From the NCBI GenBank assembly GCA_011800805.1, contig MPNW01000732.1, forward strand, positions 1-26,823: DNA of 26,823 nucleotides. The letters are read 5' to 3'. Origin of the DNA: Hirudo medicinalis. Taxonomy: Eukaryota; Annelida; Clitellata; Hirudinida; Hirudinidae. The first letter of the stretch is position 1. Every line of letters begins with the position of its first letter. Under the pieces are notes generated by a model that was not told where the DNA came from, made no database searches, and saw nothing but the letters and a program-made list of their open reading frames with translations. Both the position numbers and the translations under genes were made by a program. Shown here in pieces: positions 1 to 10,823 of this stretch.

Positions 1-799
1 TAAAGGTTATTTCGCAATTGAAAATTTTATAATTGTACTTTTACACCGTTCTACGGAATATGTTTTTGTTTATATGTAAACACCCTGCTAACGTGTTTTG
101 TAAACAACCTGCTAGCCTTAATCAAGTCAGTTAAAGACTCACCTCTTCAAAATAGCGTCGGACGGAGAAACGAGGCGCCTCTGACGCATATGGCATAAAA
201 ATGAACTATTGTTGTTATTATTATTATTATTATTATTGGCGATATTTATGCTAAGACTTAATCGTTTATATGATTATTGGGGTATAAGTATTGCTTAAAA
301 CCTCGTTTGTATTTATTTTGCTCTTTTAGAACCCTTAAAATCTTTATTATGCTAAATAATAAACAAACTCAAATATCTGTTATACTTTTGCTTTAATTAA
401 GTTTTATGGCAAAAAAATAAAGAAAATTCATTTTATGATTTTTCTGATTTTGGTATTTTTCAATAAATTGAACGGTCAATATCTCGAAAATGGACCATGG
501 CTCATGAACCAGACTACTAAATTTCAGTAACTTATTTAAAGTATTCAGAAAATAATTTGGAAATGTTCCCCACAATGGAATAAGCTCAGCTCATGGACCA
601 CTTGACATGTCTCGAGATGCACTATAAAATACTAGATGTTGTCAAAAATTCCATGTTAAATATAGTACGTTTTTTACAAATTAATATTTGAAAGCAATTT
701 TAGCATTTAAAAATTTAGTAAATTAAATATTTTTATAATATTCAGAAAGGTTATAACCCTAATATCTTTGTTTACAATATTCACATTTTGCCCCTGCAG
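1..799. other. Upstream AT-rich region without recognised gene
   Basis: No coding exon could be supported here. A short (ATT)n tract lies at about 211-237. The segment ends in a plausible splice acceptor (pyrimidine-rich stretch ending in CAG at 797-799) immediately before the first recognised TOG exon. The first ATG of the downstream gene could therefore be inside an internal exon, with earlier coding or non-coding exons further upstream or here. I see no clear TATA box or other promoter signal that I would defend. Confidence 0.5.
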
Positions 800-819
800 G
801 ATCGCTCTTGGATCAGAAT

Positions 820-3800
820 ATGTCTTCTTTTACGAACATTAATTATGATGAAGTATTAAAACAATTGGATTCATTCAGCCATGATGAGAAAATTCTTCAA
901 AGCTATGACTTTGAAGCGCTGCGAGTCAAATTGAGATTTATGATCAACAACAAGAACGATAAGGTTTGCATTTAATTTTTGAATCTTAATTGTAATTATT
1001 GTAATTGAATTATTTATCTCTGATCTCCCCAGTTGGTATCCGAAGGGTTAAATTGTCTCGTGGTTACAATTGACAAATGGTTGACGGGCTTTATGCCCTA
1101 TTCACACAATGGTTAGAAACGAAATGATCATTTTTAATTTTGTTTTATAGCTTTATTGTAATTTATGGTATTAGTTTTGTTTTATTTCAAATGTAGATGT
1201 TATAATATTAGTTATGTCATTTTTAAGATATTGGTTAGGATTTTTCGAATAAATATAAAACATTGCCATGTCATGTTGTCTTCATTTTAATCATCATTGT
1301 CACTTATTGCACTTTCTTGGTGGTTCTTAACAATAATTTGTTCATTTGCAGTACTGGCAGCTGTTGTGGACATCCTCGGAGCCAACAATGATCAGGTTAG
1401 TAGTCTGCCTTCTTCTTTCTTCCCATCCTCAAATATTTGTTTGCTTGCTTGTTCCTCATCCATATTTGTATTTGTGCATCTCTTCCATGTTCATGCATTC
1501 AATCTATTAAAAAAATGTTTTTTATGTACCTCCATCTTCCTTCATGTCCATCTTCATTCCAATTGGAATGCAGAATCAGTTGGGAGTTATTTTGTTGATT
1601 TGTGGATTTGTTTTGTAAAGGTATTTTCTCAATTTTTTTGTTCTCATATTGTTGTAAATAAAACTTTGGATTTTTAAAAGAATATTTGTTTGTCATTTAT
1701 GCATTATGTTTATATTGATTTGCATATGATGATTTTATTTATCTCCGATTGTTTTTCTAATTACATAATAAAAAAAATTAAAGCACATTTTGACCATTTT
1801 CTAGATCGTTGCTGAAGCAAAGGAGGTCTTGCAGGGCCTCTTGGAACATGGTTTTGTACACAAGGTGAGGAAAATGTGATGTTGATGATGTGATGGTGAC
1901 AATGATGATGACTTGCATCAATAGATATTCATCTTGCTAATGGTAATGATTATTAATTTAAAGTGAACAGATAAATGTGTTAATAAATAAACTTTTCATT
2001 GACATAATAATCACCAACATTAATTGTTCTAGCACTCCTTTCAGCATCACTTTATTCATGTACATTTTTTCTTAAAAACATTCCTGCACTATCACTTGTT
2101 GGCACTGAAATGAATTAATTCATTCATGCAGCTCATTATAATCTGATCACAAGCCAAAGTTAAGCAAGTGAATGAATGACTAAATTCGTACTTGTGTGAA
2201 GCTCAATGAATGAGTGTCTTGTGAATGAATGCAACATTAATTCTTGAGGTTGTTAAATAAAAAGTAACTTAATGCAAATCTTATGGTGGCTCTGAGTTTT
2301 TACATGATTTTCTGAACCACATATAAAACGTAAATGTATTTCATTGATGTAATGTAATATTACACATTAAAAAAAAGAGTTTATTTGCATTATTTATTTG
2401 TTATGCATTTGTTTTGTAGATATTTTCATCAACAATAACAACATTAAAATCTTTCAAATGAAACCATCATTGGTTTCAATGTTCACCCATTTGCTTAAAC
2501 AGTACGTTGGAGAACTCATTGGAAGAGGACTCTCCCACACTGCATGGAAAGTTCGACTTAATATGCTTCTGATCCTTCAAGGGGCACTCAGGAAGTAGGT
2601 CTTCCTTATCAAATGAATAGGGCTGATGATGATGGTAATGGTGGTGATAACGATGATGCAGTTGATGACATTGAACATAGTTTGACCACGATCGTGATGT
2701 TGGCAATGGTTATAATTGCAATTTGCACTTGATGATGGATATTATTGGATAGCTTCCTGCTGATAACGAGATCTAAGGACATTATTTAAAAATAATAATA
2801 ATAACTGAAATAACTGATATGAAATAATAAATACAGACAAAAACCAAAAAAGATGGATTTGTCCAAACACCATCTCCAACTGATCAGACTCAGTCAGGAT
2901 CCATCTATGCAGGTTTATATGCTCCACTTTTGTCTTCTTGGATAATTTATTTGTTTATAATTTGCATTTTCTATTATGCCTCATTGTTATATAATGAATT
3001 GGGAGGATAGTTTTCTTTGCTTTGTGATAATTTTGGTGGTGTCCTGTAAATATATACATATTTAATGCATATATCAATGAAGTATTTATTATTAACTATT
3101 ATAAATATATCAATGAATGCATATATCAATGAAGTATTTATTATTAACTATTATAAATATATCAATGAATGCATATATCAATGAAGTATTTATTATTAAC
3201 TATTATAAAGTTATATAACATACAACTTATATATTTTATAATTTCTTTATTCATATGGGTGGCTCCTTGCAAGCATTTCCCTTGCCATCTGTCCCATCTA
3301 TGTTGCATCACAGAATTTAACTGTTCACTGCCTCTCATTAATAATGAATCATGACCTCTTTAATCTTTTTTAATAATTGCTGATTATCCAATCAGTAATT
3401 AGCACTTAGAAAGATATCCAATCCCCCACCATGCTCAGGCGTAAATGAATTAGTTCAATTCAAGTAATTCGGAATCAACTCAATTCATTATAGATAATCT
3501 TCTTAGTAATCTAATATCATCACATTATGTGACCTATTTTCTGAACAATCAAAACAGGTGAAGAATCAAGCAGGAGTCTTACTGGAAATGATTAAAGATC
3601 TGGAGAATAAGAACCAACAAGAACAGGAGAAGAATGTGTACCTACAAGGTCAAGAGCAGAACAATAATCGACAGGGTCAGGAGCAGAGTACTCTGACGTA
3701 AGTCTCAACCTGTAATCTCTCTTGCTCACTCACTCATTCAAATCAGTTACTCACAGTTCATGAACCCACCAGCTCAACAAAATGCAATACCTTATGATAT

Positions 3801-4978
3801 AGCATAATACTCCCTAGAGAAATTTTTAAATCATGGCTAATCATGTTTCTAGATATTTTTATATTATATCTGGATATTTTGCTCGGGAAAAAATTTAAAT
3901 TAATTTTTCCATTTCATTTTTTAAAAACTTATTTCTAATTTTGAAAAAATTCATTTTAATATGGATAATATGACTGCTTTATGTTTTGTCTTTGATGTGC
4001 TACTGTCCATGCACCAGTTCCATCATGTAAATCAATGATTTATGTCTTTTACTAAGAAGTTTTTCATTCAAAAATAATGTTCTTTTATTTGCAGCTTTAA
4101 TCCATTGGGAAATTCCACACGCACGATGGCTCTTCTTCGAATACATTCTCTGCTTCCAAAACTTCAGTCAATTGAAGAAGATTTCCAAAAATTTGTAGAA
4201 AGAAATTCAGGGGTGGGTGACATGTATTAATATTTATTAGGAATAATTGATGATGTTAATCAATAATATTAATTAATAAATTCAAGTTTTGAGTTACTTT
4301 TACCATTTTCAACATCTTCAGAATTTTCATCATTATCATAATAATGTTTCCAGAACAGTTCAAGCGTCACGATCAATGCGGAACAAATCATTTCCTGCAT
4401 AAAACTTGGACTCAAGGACATAAAAGATTTTGATCATCAAGTGAGTCAAAAAATTTTCAAATTCATTGATCTACAACCACTAATATTCATTAAGTAATAA
4501 TAAACCACTGATCAATGAATCATGAGATGAAAAAATGAAAATTTGAAAATGAAAAAAAAATTTCACCTTTGCTAATGTCAAGAAATCAGTTTCAATGACA
4601 TCATCATTATCATCTTTTTATATCCTCCAGCTGGATCTAATCGCAGCCCTGACGAAACACGGACACATTTTCATGTCACAATGCAAACAGGCAACCACGA
4701 GCCTTAAGAAAGCCCTACGTCATCCAGACCCCAAAGTGGTGGCCCATGGATGCCACACCGTTTCGTATGTCAAACTTTTAGTCGATAAACATTGGTTTGT
4801 GCGTGTGAAGTAAATGGTCGCACGTTGCTGTGGTGGATGCAATTTGCTTCATCAAATATTCGAAGAACGTTACTGACATTGATGCATTATTGTTATTACA
4901 ATTCTTCTTCTTATTATTGTTGTTGTTATTATTATTATTATTATCTATTGATTTATTGAAATAAAAAATAATAAAAAT

Positions 4979-5043
<65 letters not shown>

Positions 5044-8000
5044 GCACATTAATTGCTGAGATGTCAGCACTTTTTGTCTGCTTTTTGAGCAGATTTGCAA
5101 CAGGGTCATTGGGGATGAACTTCTCATCAGAGATCTTGAGCATCGCACCCCAGCTATTTGAAATCTTGTGTCACCCATGCACAGAAATGATCACTCATGG
5201 GTTTGTTGCCCTCAAGATCATAGTAAAGGTGGGCATTTGTCGCATGATTATTATAACCAGTGTTACATTATTATTTTATGTTATTTTAATTATTTAGAAA
5301 AATATAATTGGAATTAGTTTTTCTATTGTTTCCAGTGTCTTAATGATGTACTGTTCAAATGCCTTAAAATGTTCTAAATGTTTGCAATGTTTTTTCTTCC
5401 ACTGTAGAAGATCCACTCTCCACAGCTCTTCCATGAGCTGAGCAACCATCTCGACTCAGAATCAATAATTGTCAGGAGGTGAGAGTAATGATGATATCAC
5501 TTGTTCACTTATTCATTCTTTCACTCGTTCACTGTCTCCATCCCACTCAAGATTGTGTTCCCATTTGCTGGGTGACATTATGACACTGTGGCCACAATCA
5601 ATTCTCCAAATTACACTGACCTCAATTGAAGAATATGTGAAGTCGGGACTCAATGATGATGATCCAGAGGTCAGAGAAGAGTGGAGAGAGTGAGCAGATT
5701 CTGATAAGTATTTTGATGAAGGGGAATTCCTAGTTTATTTGCATATTTTTATGGTGGAGAAAATAAACGTTCTTGAACAAAGTCAATATTATTAATAATA
5801 ATAACAATTTCATCTATCACAGATGTTTCGTGAGCTTTGGCAACATGTTCAGCAATCAGGCCAAGTCAATACTAACAAGACTAGATACCATCGTAGAGGT
5901 AAGCCTCAATATTGTTTTACTTCTTGTAATAGTTGTTATTTTGCTGGAGAAAGATCAATGAGCAAATGATTGATTGATGATCAGTCAGCTAATTTGGTCA
6001 ATTTTTTAATGAGCATCATTCTCACCCTGTTCCTTGATTGAAGGATCCCAACAACATGGCGACCATTAATATCTCCAAAACCAGCCACTTTGGTTAGTGA
6101 CTGATGATGATGATGATGATTATGATGATGGTGTTGAGTTCCAAACATCCCTTGTAATGATTAGGAGGAGAGGGGATGAGAGGAAGTTCATGTTCAAATA
6201 ACAGTGCACAATTCTTCGTAAAACCTTTTGAAGCAACAAAATAATAAAATATTAAAATGCAAAACCAGCTTATATCTGCTGGTTTATTTACGGGTCACTG
6301 TGTTATTATTTGGAGCAATTCCATCAAGACCGTGACAAGGATGAGGATAACTAGTTTATTTTGATTCTATTTTTTTGCCTCATATCTGGAGCCATTAAGT
6401 TAAATCTAGCAATTCCATAAATAGAATTATGATATTAAATTAATAAAATAATACAATATTAAATTACAATGTAATTGCATTTCCTCAATCTCTCTTTATT
6501 CTGCTCTAAAAAGACAAAAATGACTTATTGATCAAATAGTGTGAATTGTGTTATTGATGGATCCAAGGGATTTTGCAATTTTTTTTTTTTTTATTCATTA
6601 GGAAAAGACAGCCTCTACATGCCTCTGCCTCTAAATTCATTTGCAGTCATCGCTGAAGGACGATTTTCTGTGGTTAAGAGGTTGGTTGATATCATAACTT
6701 GCAATTTTGTTATAAAGTTCTTAATTTTTTAAAGTCTTAGTTCTTAATCATGTTTTTACAGAGGCTCTTGTATGAACAGAGAAATTGTTGTCAGAACTAT
6801 TAAGAAGCAGTACCAAGACAGATTGCAGGCAGAAGCGTTTGTTTTCAAGAAGACGGAACACCATAAAAACTTTGTGGATCTGCTTTTTGAAGTAAGCTTA
6901 TAAATCAAGAAGTTAAGGAGGTAAATTGATTTAATTATAACAATTTCAGTTTGAGCTCAGTGGTGGTAGAGGGTTGATGATGCCATTCTACAAGTGCAAT
7001 CTTCAAAAGTTCATAGAAAAACAAAATATAGCTGAAGATGACAAAGATGACATTGCCATACAACTAAGTCAAGCCGTTGCCAAGCTTCACTCTCTAGATA
7101 TCAGTTAGTTATACCACCTCAATTACAAAGGATGTTGTTAATGTCATTGATATTTTAGCGCACAATGACATGGTGCCGACTCATGTGTTTATTCTGGACA
7201 TGGGCAGAAATTATCAAGTCAAGGTAAGGAATTTCGGAAGATGCACTGCTCAACACCATAGACCAGCACATGAACCAACCAGAGAGTGGTCAGCTCCCGA
7301 AGTCTTTCAATCCGATTTGGTGGTAGGTAATTTTTCAGTTTAATGGACCATCAAGTTCTAAAATATTCAAATTTTCAGGTTTCCAAGAGTTCGGATGTCT
7401 ACCAATTAGGCTGCCTTTTCTTTTTTATTTGGAGTTCTGGATTAAATTTCAAGGCTCATCTTGATAAAGATTGGGGAAAAAGGTTGACAAGTTGGAATTC
7501 AAACAGACGTAAGTGCATGAGTACGTGGACAAATCACAAAAAACTACTGGTGAGACATCTTAAATTTAAAAATCCAGGCATTCAAATCCTAAAAGCTATG
7601 ACAGCCGATGACGTCAAATTTCGACCCCAATCGGATCATCTGGAAAGATTTCCAATCTTTTGGAAACGTGGCTCATATCCGACATTTATGAGTGTAAGTC
7701 AGATTTATTTTTCAAGTTTATAAATTCATTTATCACCGTATTTTAAAGAATAAATAGACGATGAAGATGGTACTTGATACTTGATAGTCTGAGGCAACCT
7801 TAACATATTGCATTGTGAGTGTATTTTGTCATTATTTCTTTCCATATCACAATGGCAGAGACTCAGTGAGCAGTTGAAAAGGAAGACAATCAGCATAGAA
7901 GGTCCCAAGGAACTTTATTGGCAGGTCAGAATTCCTCCAGGACTTAAGAAAGGTAAGCAATCTTATTAAACAACATTGTTCAATATTAATTGCAAAACTA

Positions 8001-9788
8001 ACCTTCTGTTCAACTGGCTTTATTATCTGTCAACTTAAAAAAAAAACCCTACATTTTATTTCATCACCAAATAAGAACATCAACTGCAACTATCATTTAT
8101 ATATTAAAATGGCATCATTATCAATTGTGCAACCTCTTATAGGTGTTTTGGGTAATTTGTTGGGTGAAAATATTACTTGGGTAGATTACATTAATTTCTC
8201 CAAAAATTGTGGCATTTTGTCTGGCGTCATCCGTACTTATCATATTGTGATATTGTAATATTGCTTGGGCATCCAACTGACGGTCTGTTTAATATTATTT
8301 CATATTATTCAAATGACCTTTGAATTTCATTGGAGTATTTGTACGAACTCAAATTTTGTATTAGGTTGTTGCGAAAATAATGGTCGATTTACAAGGACTA
8401 CTTTAAAATAAAAACTTGATTGGCATTTAACTTTGTTAATCGAAGTAACATCCTTTAGAATCAATACACTTTTGCCATCTCAATACAAGTTTTTCTATTC
8501 CAATTTTGTAAAACTCGAGTTCTGGACTCAACAAGTTCGTGGAATGCATTTTTTGAAGCACTTTGTGTTTTGAAGCATTTTTCATGCAAGAAGTTGTTGA
8601 GGTGTTTGAAAAAGTGGTAGTCCGTTGGCGAGAGATCAGGTGAATATGGGGCATATGGAAGAATCTCCCAACCCAGTTCGTTCAGTTTCTACAGTGTTGA
8701 TGCTGTGATAAGTGGGCGGGCATTATCATGGAGAAGAATTGGGCCTTTTCTCTTCAATGGCGCATGCAAATGCTTTAATTTCTGATGCATCTCGTTGATT
8801 TGTCGACAGTATCTTTCTGCAGCAATCGTTTCTCCTGGATTTAGGAAATCGTAGTGAATCTCTTCGGCCGCAGACCACCAAACTGTTATCATTATCTTCT
8901 TTTGATGCAATGCAGGCGTTGGAAAATGTTTTGGAGCCTCATCTCCGTTCAAGCACAAGCTTCAATTATTGCCCTCAGTTGATCGTTGTCAATAATCAGA
9001 GGGCCTTCTTCATTTTTGAGGCCGGTATTGCCGACACTGAATTTTTTAAACCAACGACATGTTGTATGCTCTGAAGTAGTTTCCTCCCCCCCGTGCTTAG
9101 ATGATATTTCGAGTTGATTCCGCTCATTATGGCCGAGTTTAAACTCATGAAGCAGAATAATTCTTAATTCTTGTTTTGACAACATGTGTTTAAAAGAGTT
9201 TAATAAAGAGACTAACTATGCAAGAGATTAATTATTTATTTTCTTATTTGGAAACTGGTTTATAGAACTTCCAAAATATAAAAATAGCCATTATTTTGCA
9301 ACAACCTAACATTTATTTATTTGATTTTATTATTGACAGAAATGTGCAAGCATCGATCGTACCAGGAGAACATCACAGACTTTATCCATTTCATGAGGAA
9401 CCTGGTGAGCAATCTTCATGTATATAATGCTGTAGTGCAGGTTGCAATTATATTACTGCCACATCCAGAATGTCAGAGGCACATTTTGTCCACCATTTAC
9501 ATATCAGTGTAGGCTGGGTTGAGAACATGACATATTACGGCTGTTGACATGACCACATCATGCAGGAACAAAACCCTCCGAGCTAATACGCACGTAATAT
9601 TTAAATATTTTCAGCACATGCATGCCAGGGAGTCTCCTGCAGGAAGAGCAATAGCAAGCTCACCTGAGGCAATGGAAAAATGGATGGAGTCTCGGTTTGC
9701 AGAACATCTGAAATTCACTTTCAATCAGTGTTACAAGCACTTTGACAAACGATTTCTTGACAATTTTTATCATGGAAACGCCCGCTAA
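820..9788 (+). CDS. TOG1-TOG2 / pseudokinase / KEN-endoribonuclease fusion gene (23 exons)
   Basis: Exons read by eye: 820-963, 1033-1111, 1352-1395, 1805-1864, 2503-2594, 2837-2912, 3558-3697, 4095-4212, 4354-4440, 4631-4764, 5093-5228, 5408-5478, 5552-5689, 5823-5898, 6044-6092, 6602-6680, 6762-6891, 6950-7103, 7159-7322, 7379-7693, 7859-7952, 9340-9404, 9615-9788. Every intron is GT..AG and every phase matches; the exons sum to 2619 nt, i.e. 872 residues plus TAA. Residues about 1-210 are a first TOG/HEAT domain, 252-465 a second, 482-762 a kinase fold and 763-872 a KEN ribonuclease. There is no transmembrane segment or signal peptide, so a cytosolic protein is expected, unlike IRE1. The role is inferred: TOG domains bind tubulin, and KEN domains cleave RNA after kinase-like dimerisation. 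The start at 820 is the first ATG of its exon, but that exon is open back to a possible acceptor at 799, so earlier exons are possible. If the 6092/6602 junction is wrong, these are two adjacent genes. Confidence 0.72.
3064..3208. repeat. 52-bp tandem repeat (about 2.8 copies)
   Basis: A unit beginning AATGCATATATCAATGAAG recurs at 3064, 3116 and 3168, i.e. with a 52-bp period and nearly identical copies. It lies in the intron between the exons ending at 2912 and starting at 3558 of the TOG gene. It is a short minisatellite with no sign of coding. Confidence 0.9.
4977..5043. repeat. (ATT)n microsatellite
   Basis: About 22 uninterrupted ATT units in the intron 4765-5092 of the TOG gene. It creates long poly-Asn or poly-Tyr open frames on either strand that are not genes. 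Confidence 0.97.
6102..6130. repeat. (TGA)n simple repeat
   Basis: Short imperfect TGATGATGA tract just downstream of the splice donor that ends the last TOG-side exon. Similar degenerate TGATGG/GATGAT patches occur at about 1875-1912 and 2622-2660. Confidence 0.8.
6243..6248 (+). terminator. Possible intronic polyadenylation signal
   Basis: AATAAA, 150 nt downstream of the phase-1 donor at 6092/6093 that links the TOG exons to the kinase exons. If that intron is retained, translation stops at once: the codons across the donor read GGT TAG. A TOG-only transcript ending near here is therefore possible. AATAAA is frequent in AT-rich DNA, so this is weak by itself. Confidence 0.35.
6602..7693 (+). 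other. Pseudokinase domain exons (IRE1/RNase L-type kinase homology)
   Basis: Five exons give about 280 residues of protein-kinase fold. The glycine loop region reads IAEGRFSVVKRG. The beta-3 strand reads EIVVRTI, placing Arg where IRE1 has the ATP-anchoring Lys (VAVKRI). The catalytic loop reads LHSLDITHNDMVPTHVFI against LHSLNIVHRDLKPHNILI of IRE1: the Asp is kept, but HRD is HND, the Lys is Val and the Asn is His. The metal-binding DFG is NFG. The APE motif is intact (WSAPEVF) and helix F reads SSDVYQLGCLFFF. The C-lobe ends AMTADDVKFRPQSDHLERF followed by PIFW, matching the IRE1 'MI..DPQKRPSA..VL.HPFFW' segment. Loss of the Lys, the loop Lys/Asn and the DFG Asp predicts no phosphotransfer; nucleotide binding could persist. 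Confidence 0.82.
7859..9788 (+). other. KEN endoribonuclease domain exons (catalytic residues retained)
   Basis: Three exons encode the C-terminal 110 residues. Exon 9340-9404 reads KHRSYQENITDFIHFMRNL and splices in phase 0 to exon 9615-9788, which begins HMHARESPAG. The joined junction is FMRNLHMH, the KEN signature R-N-x-x-x-H; human IRE1 has MRNKKHH (R905, N906, H910) and RNase L has IRNLGEH. The upstream Tyr (SYQEN) matches IRE1 Y892. The tail SRFAEHLKFTFNQCYKHF matches IRE1 SRFPHLLAHTYRAMELC. So the ribonuclease site looks complete although the kinase is degenerate. The 1.39-kb intron 7953-9339 holds a mariner copy. A polyadenylation signal lies at 9948-9953. The KEN assignment is firm; RNA targets cannot be read from the sequence. 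Confidence 0.85.
8361..9309 (-). mobile_element. mariner element, internally deleted, Hsmar1/cecropia-like
   Basis: Inverted ends are visible: TTAGGTTGTTGCGAAAATAA at 8361 and, on the other strand from 9309, TTAGGTTGTTGCAAAATAAT. TA precedes the left end; the right flank is CA, so one target-duplication base has changed. On the minus strand the transposase N-terminal helix-turn-helix part lies at 8949-9185 (EFKLGHNERNQ, RWFKKF, DNDQLRAIIEA). The C-terminal part resumes near 8958 (DEAPKHFPTPALHQKK, WWSAA, LLHDNARP, then YSPDLSPTDYHFF and RWQKCIDSKGCYFD). About a third of the protein, including the first catalytic Asp, is missing, a CAG-to-TAG-type stop lies near 8690, and there are frameshifts. 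At 949 bp versus the usual ~1.3 kb it is a dead copy. It sits in the last long intron of the KEN gene. Confidence 0.92.
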
Positions 9789-9947
9789 TTATCATTCACA
9801 TGTTATCAGCAGTCACATGTTATTAGCAGTCACATATTGACGTGATATGCTACATTATTATTAACGTTATTATTATCATTATTGTACTTACTATCAATTA
9901 CAATAAGTGTAAAATTAAACGATCTCTGATCATATAAATCAGGATTT

Positions 9948-9953
9948 AATAAA
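9948..9953 (+). terminator. Polyadenylation signal of the KEN fusion gene
   Basis: AATAAA 160 nt downstream of the TAA stop at 9786-9788, in AT-rich sequence with no further exon before the LINE remnant. It is the best candidate 3' end for the gene. Confidence 0.5.
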
Positions 9954-9984
9954 TCACGACTTTTGTAATTATTATGAAATGGGG

Positions 9985-10823
9985 AAATCCACAAAATATT
10001 TTCTGAATAGGTCTATCCCAGGTGATTTGCCATTGTGCAGTGAGTCGATGGCCTTGTCTAACTCATGGTGCCACGGTGAAAGGGCCCACCTCCATTGGGA
10101 TGTCTGTTTGTGCTGGTTGTGGGTCTTCTTGGAACAATTTTGAGTCAGCATTAAAGAGTGTTTTGAAGTTTTATGCCCAATTGTCAAGCAGGTCATCCGC
10201 TGATTGTGGATGCGTTCTGTCTAATTTCTAGACTTTGCTGGCTTTCCTCTTGTTTTTGCCGATGGTGACAATCTCCCAAGTTTTGAAAAGCTTGTTGTAT
10301 ATTGTTGCTAATTCCATTGCTATACAGGTGGTTTTGCTTGTCTTTACTGTAAGATTCTGTGAGTTTGGTTTTGAGGTCTCTCCATTGTTTGTCTGTGCCT
10401 GGAGTTTTATGCAAATCCTTGACTTGCTTTGCCTCTCTGTTGTTTGACTTCCAGAGTTTTTGTCGATGTCCAACTCGGTCCGCTCTGTGCCTCTTTCCTA
10501 CTGTTTTTTGCTGGTTTCTTTCACCACCTTAACAAATGCGCTGTAGCTTTTCTGAGTAGATTGATCCTCGTTTTCTCTGTCTGCTGCTAAGTGGATGAGT
10601 GTGTGGTATCTGTTCTTTAACTTTGTTTAATGTTTGCGGTTGCAATTCTGTGGTCAGAGTCGACGCTGACCGTGTCATAGGTGAGCACATTGAGTTGAGA
10701 ATTGATCCATTTGCTTCTTACAAGGATGCGATCTAGTTGGGCATGAGATCCACTCAAGTGCTTCCAGGTCCAGAGTCTCCCAGCTCTGATGAGGTCTTCA
10801 CATAGAGTCGGGTTATTAGTCAT
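9985..10823 (-). mobile_element. Non-LTR retrotransposon (LINE) remnant: endonuclease end to start of RT
   Basis: On the minus strand, from right to left, the sequence reads an apurinic endonuclease C-terminus (LWTWKHLSGSHAQLDRILVR and VSVDSDHRI, the SDH motif; 10617-10823). Then comes a linker with frameshifts (10193-10620), then the entry to the reverse transcriptase (LDKAIDSLHNGKSPGID; 9985-10100). The order endonuclease, linker, RT is that of CR1/RTE-type LINEs that encode an RRWTWKHPGGSRAQ-like endonuclease. Reading is broken in several places and most of the RT is missing, so the copy is inactive. It lies just downstream of the KEN gene in the opposite orientation. Confidence 0.8.

Larger units (their letters stand above)
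820..6092 (+). other. CLASP-like TOG1 and TOG2 domain exons of the fusion gene
   Basis: These 15 exons encode HEAT-type helices. In TOG1 the joined reading runs through AAVVDILGANNDQ, then YVGELIGRGLSHTAWKVR, then DLSKHHLQLIRLSQDPSMQ followed by VKNQAGVLLEMI. This parallels, in order, the CLASP TOG1 helices with the 'YVWDRML..K.FRTREG' and 'LGDPNSQVRDAA' signatures. In TOG2, LKKALRHPDPKVVAHGC, SESIIVRRRLCSHLL and LNDDDPEVREEWRECF parallel CLASP TOG2 ('L.D.RS.VVREAC', 'S..VRRRCYEFL', 'DADSEAR..ARKCYWGF'). A Gln/Asn/Glu-rich linker (about residues 187-210) follows TOG1. CLASP TOG2 lacks strong tubulin affinity in vertebrates, so actual tubulin binding here is inference. No SR/SxIP region and no CLIP-interacting C-terminus follow, so this is not an ordinary CLASP. 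Confidence 0.75.

Noticed and set aside
2420..2502. Earlier acceptor at 2419 for the TOG1 exon
   Set aside because: Phase 0 from the previous exon meets a TGA; the acceptor at 2502 is in phase and restores the CLASP-like YVGELIG segment.
4945..5297. Poly-Asn and poly-Tyr open frames on both strands
   Set aside because: They are translations of the (ATT)n microsatellite; the only real coding part is the TOG2 exon 5093-5228.
8361..9309. SETMAR-like host gene
   Set aside because: No SET domain nearby, the transposase is deleted and frameshifted, and both TIRs are present: a plain dead mariner.
6602..9788. An ordinary IRE1 or RNase L gene
   Set aside because: No luminal domain, transmembrane segment or ankyrin repeats precede the kinase, and the kinase lacks residues that IRE1 keeps.
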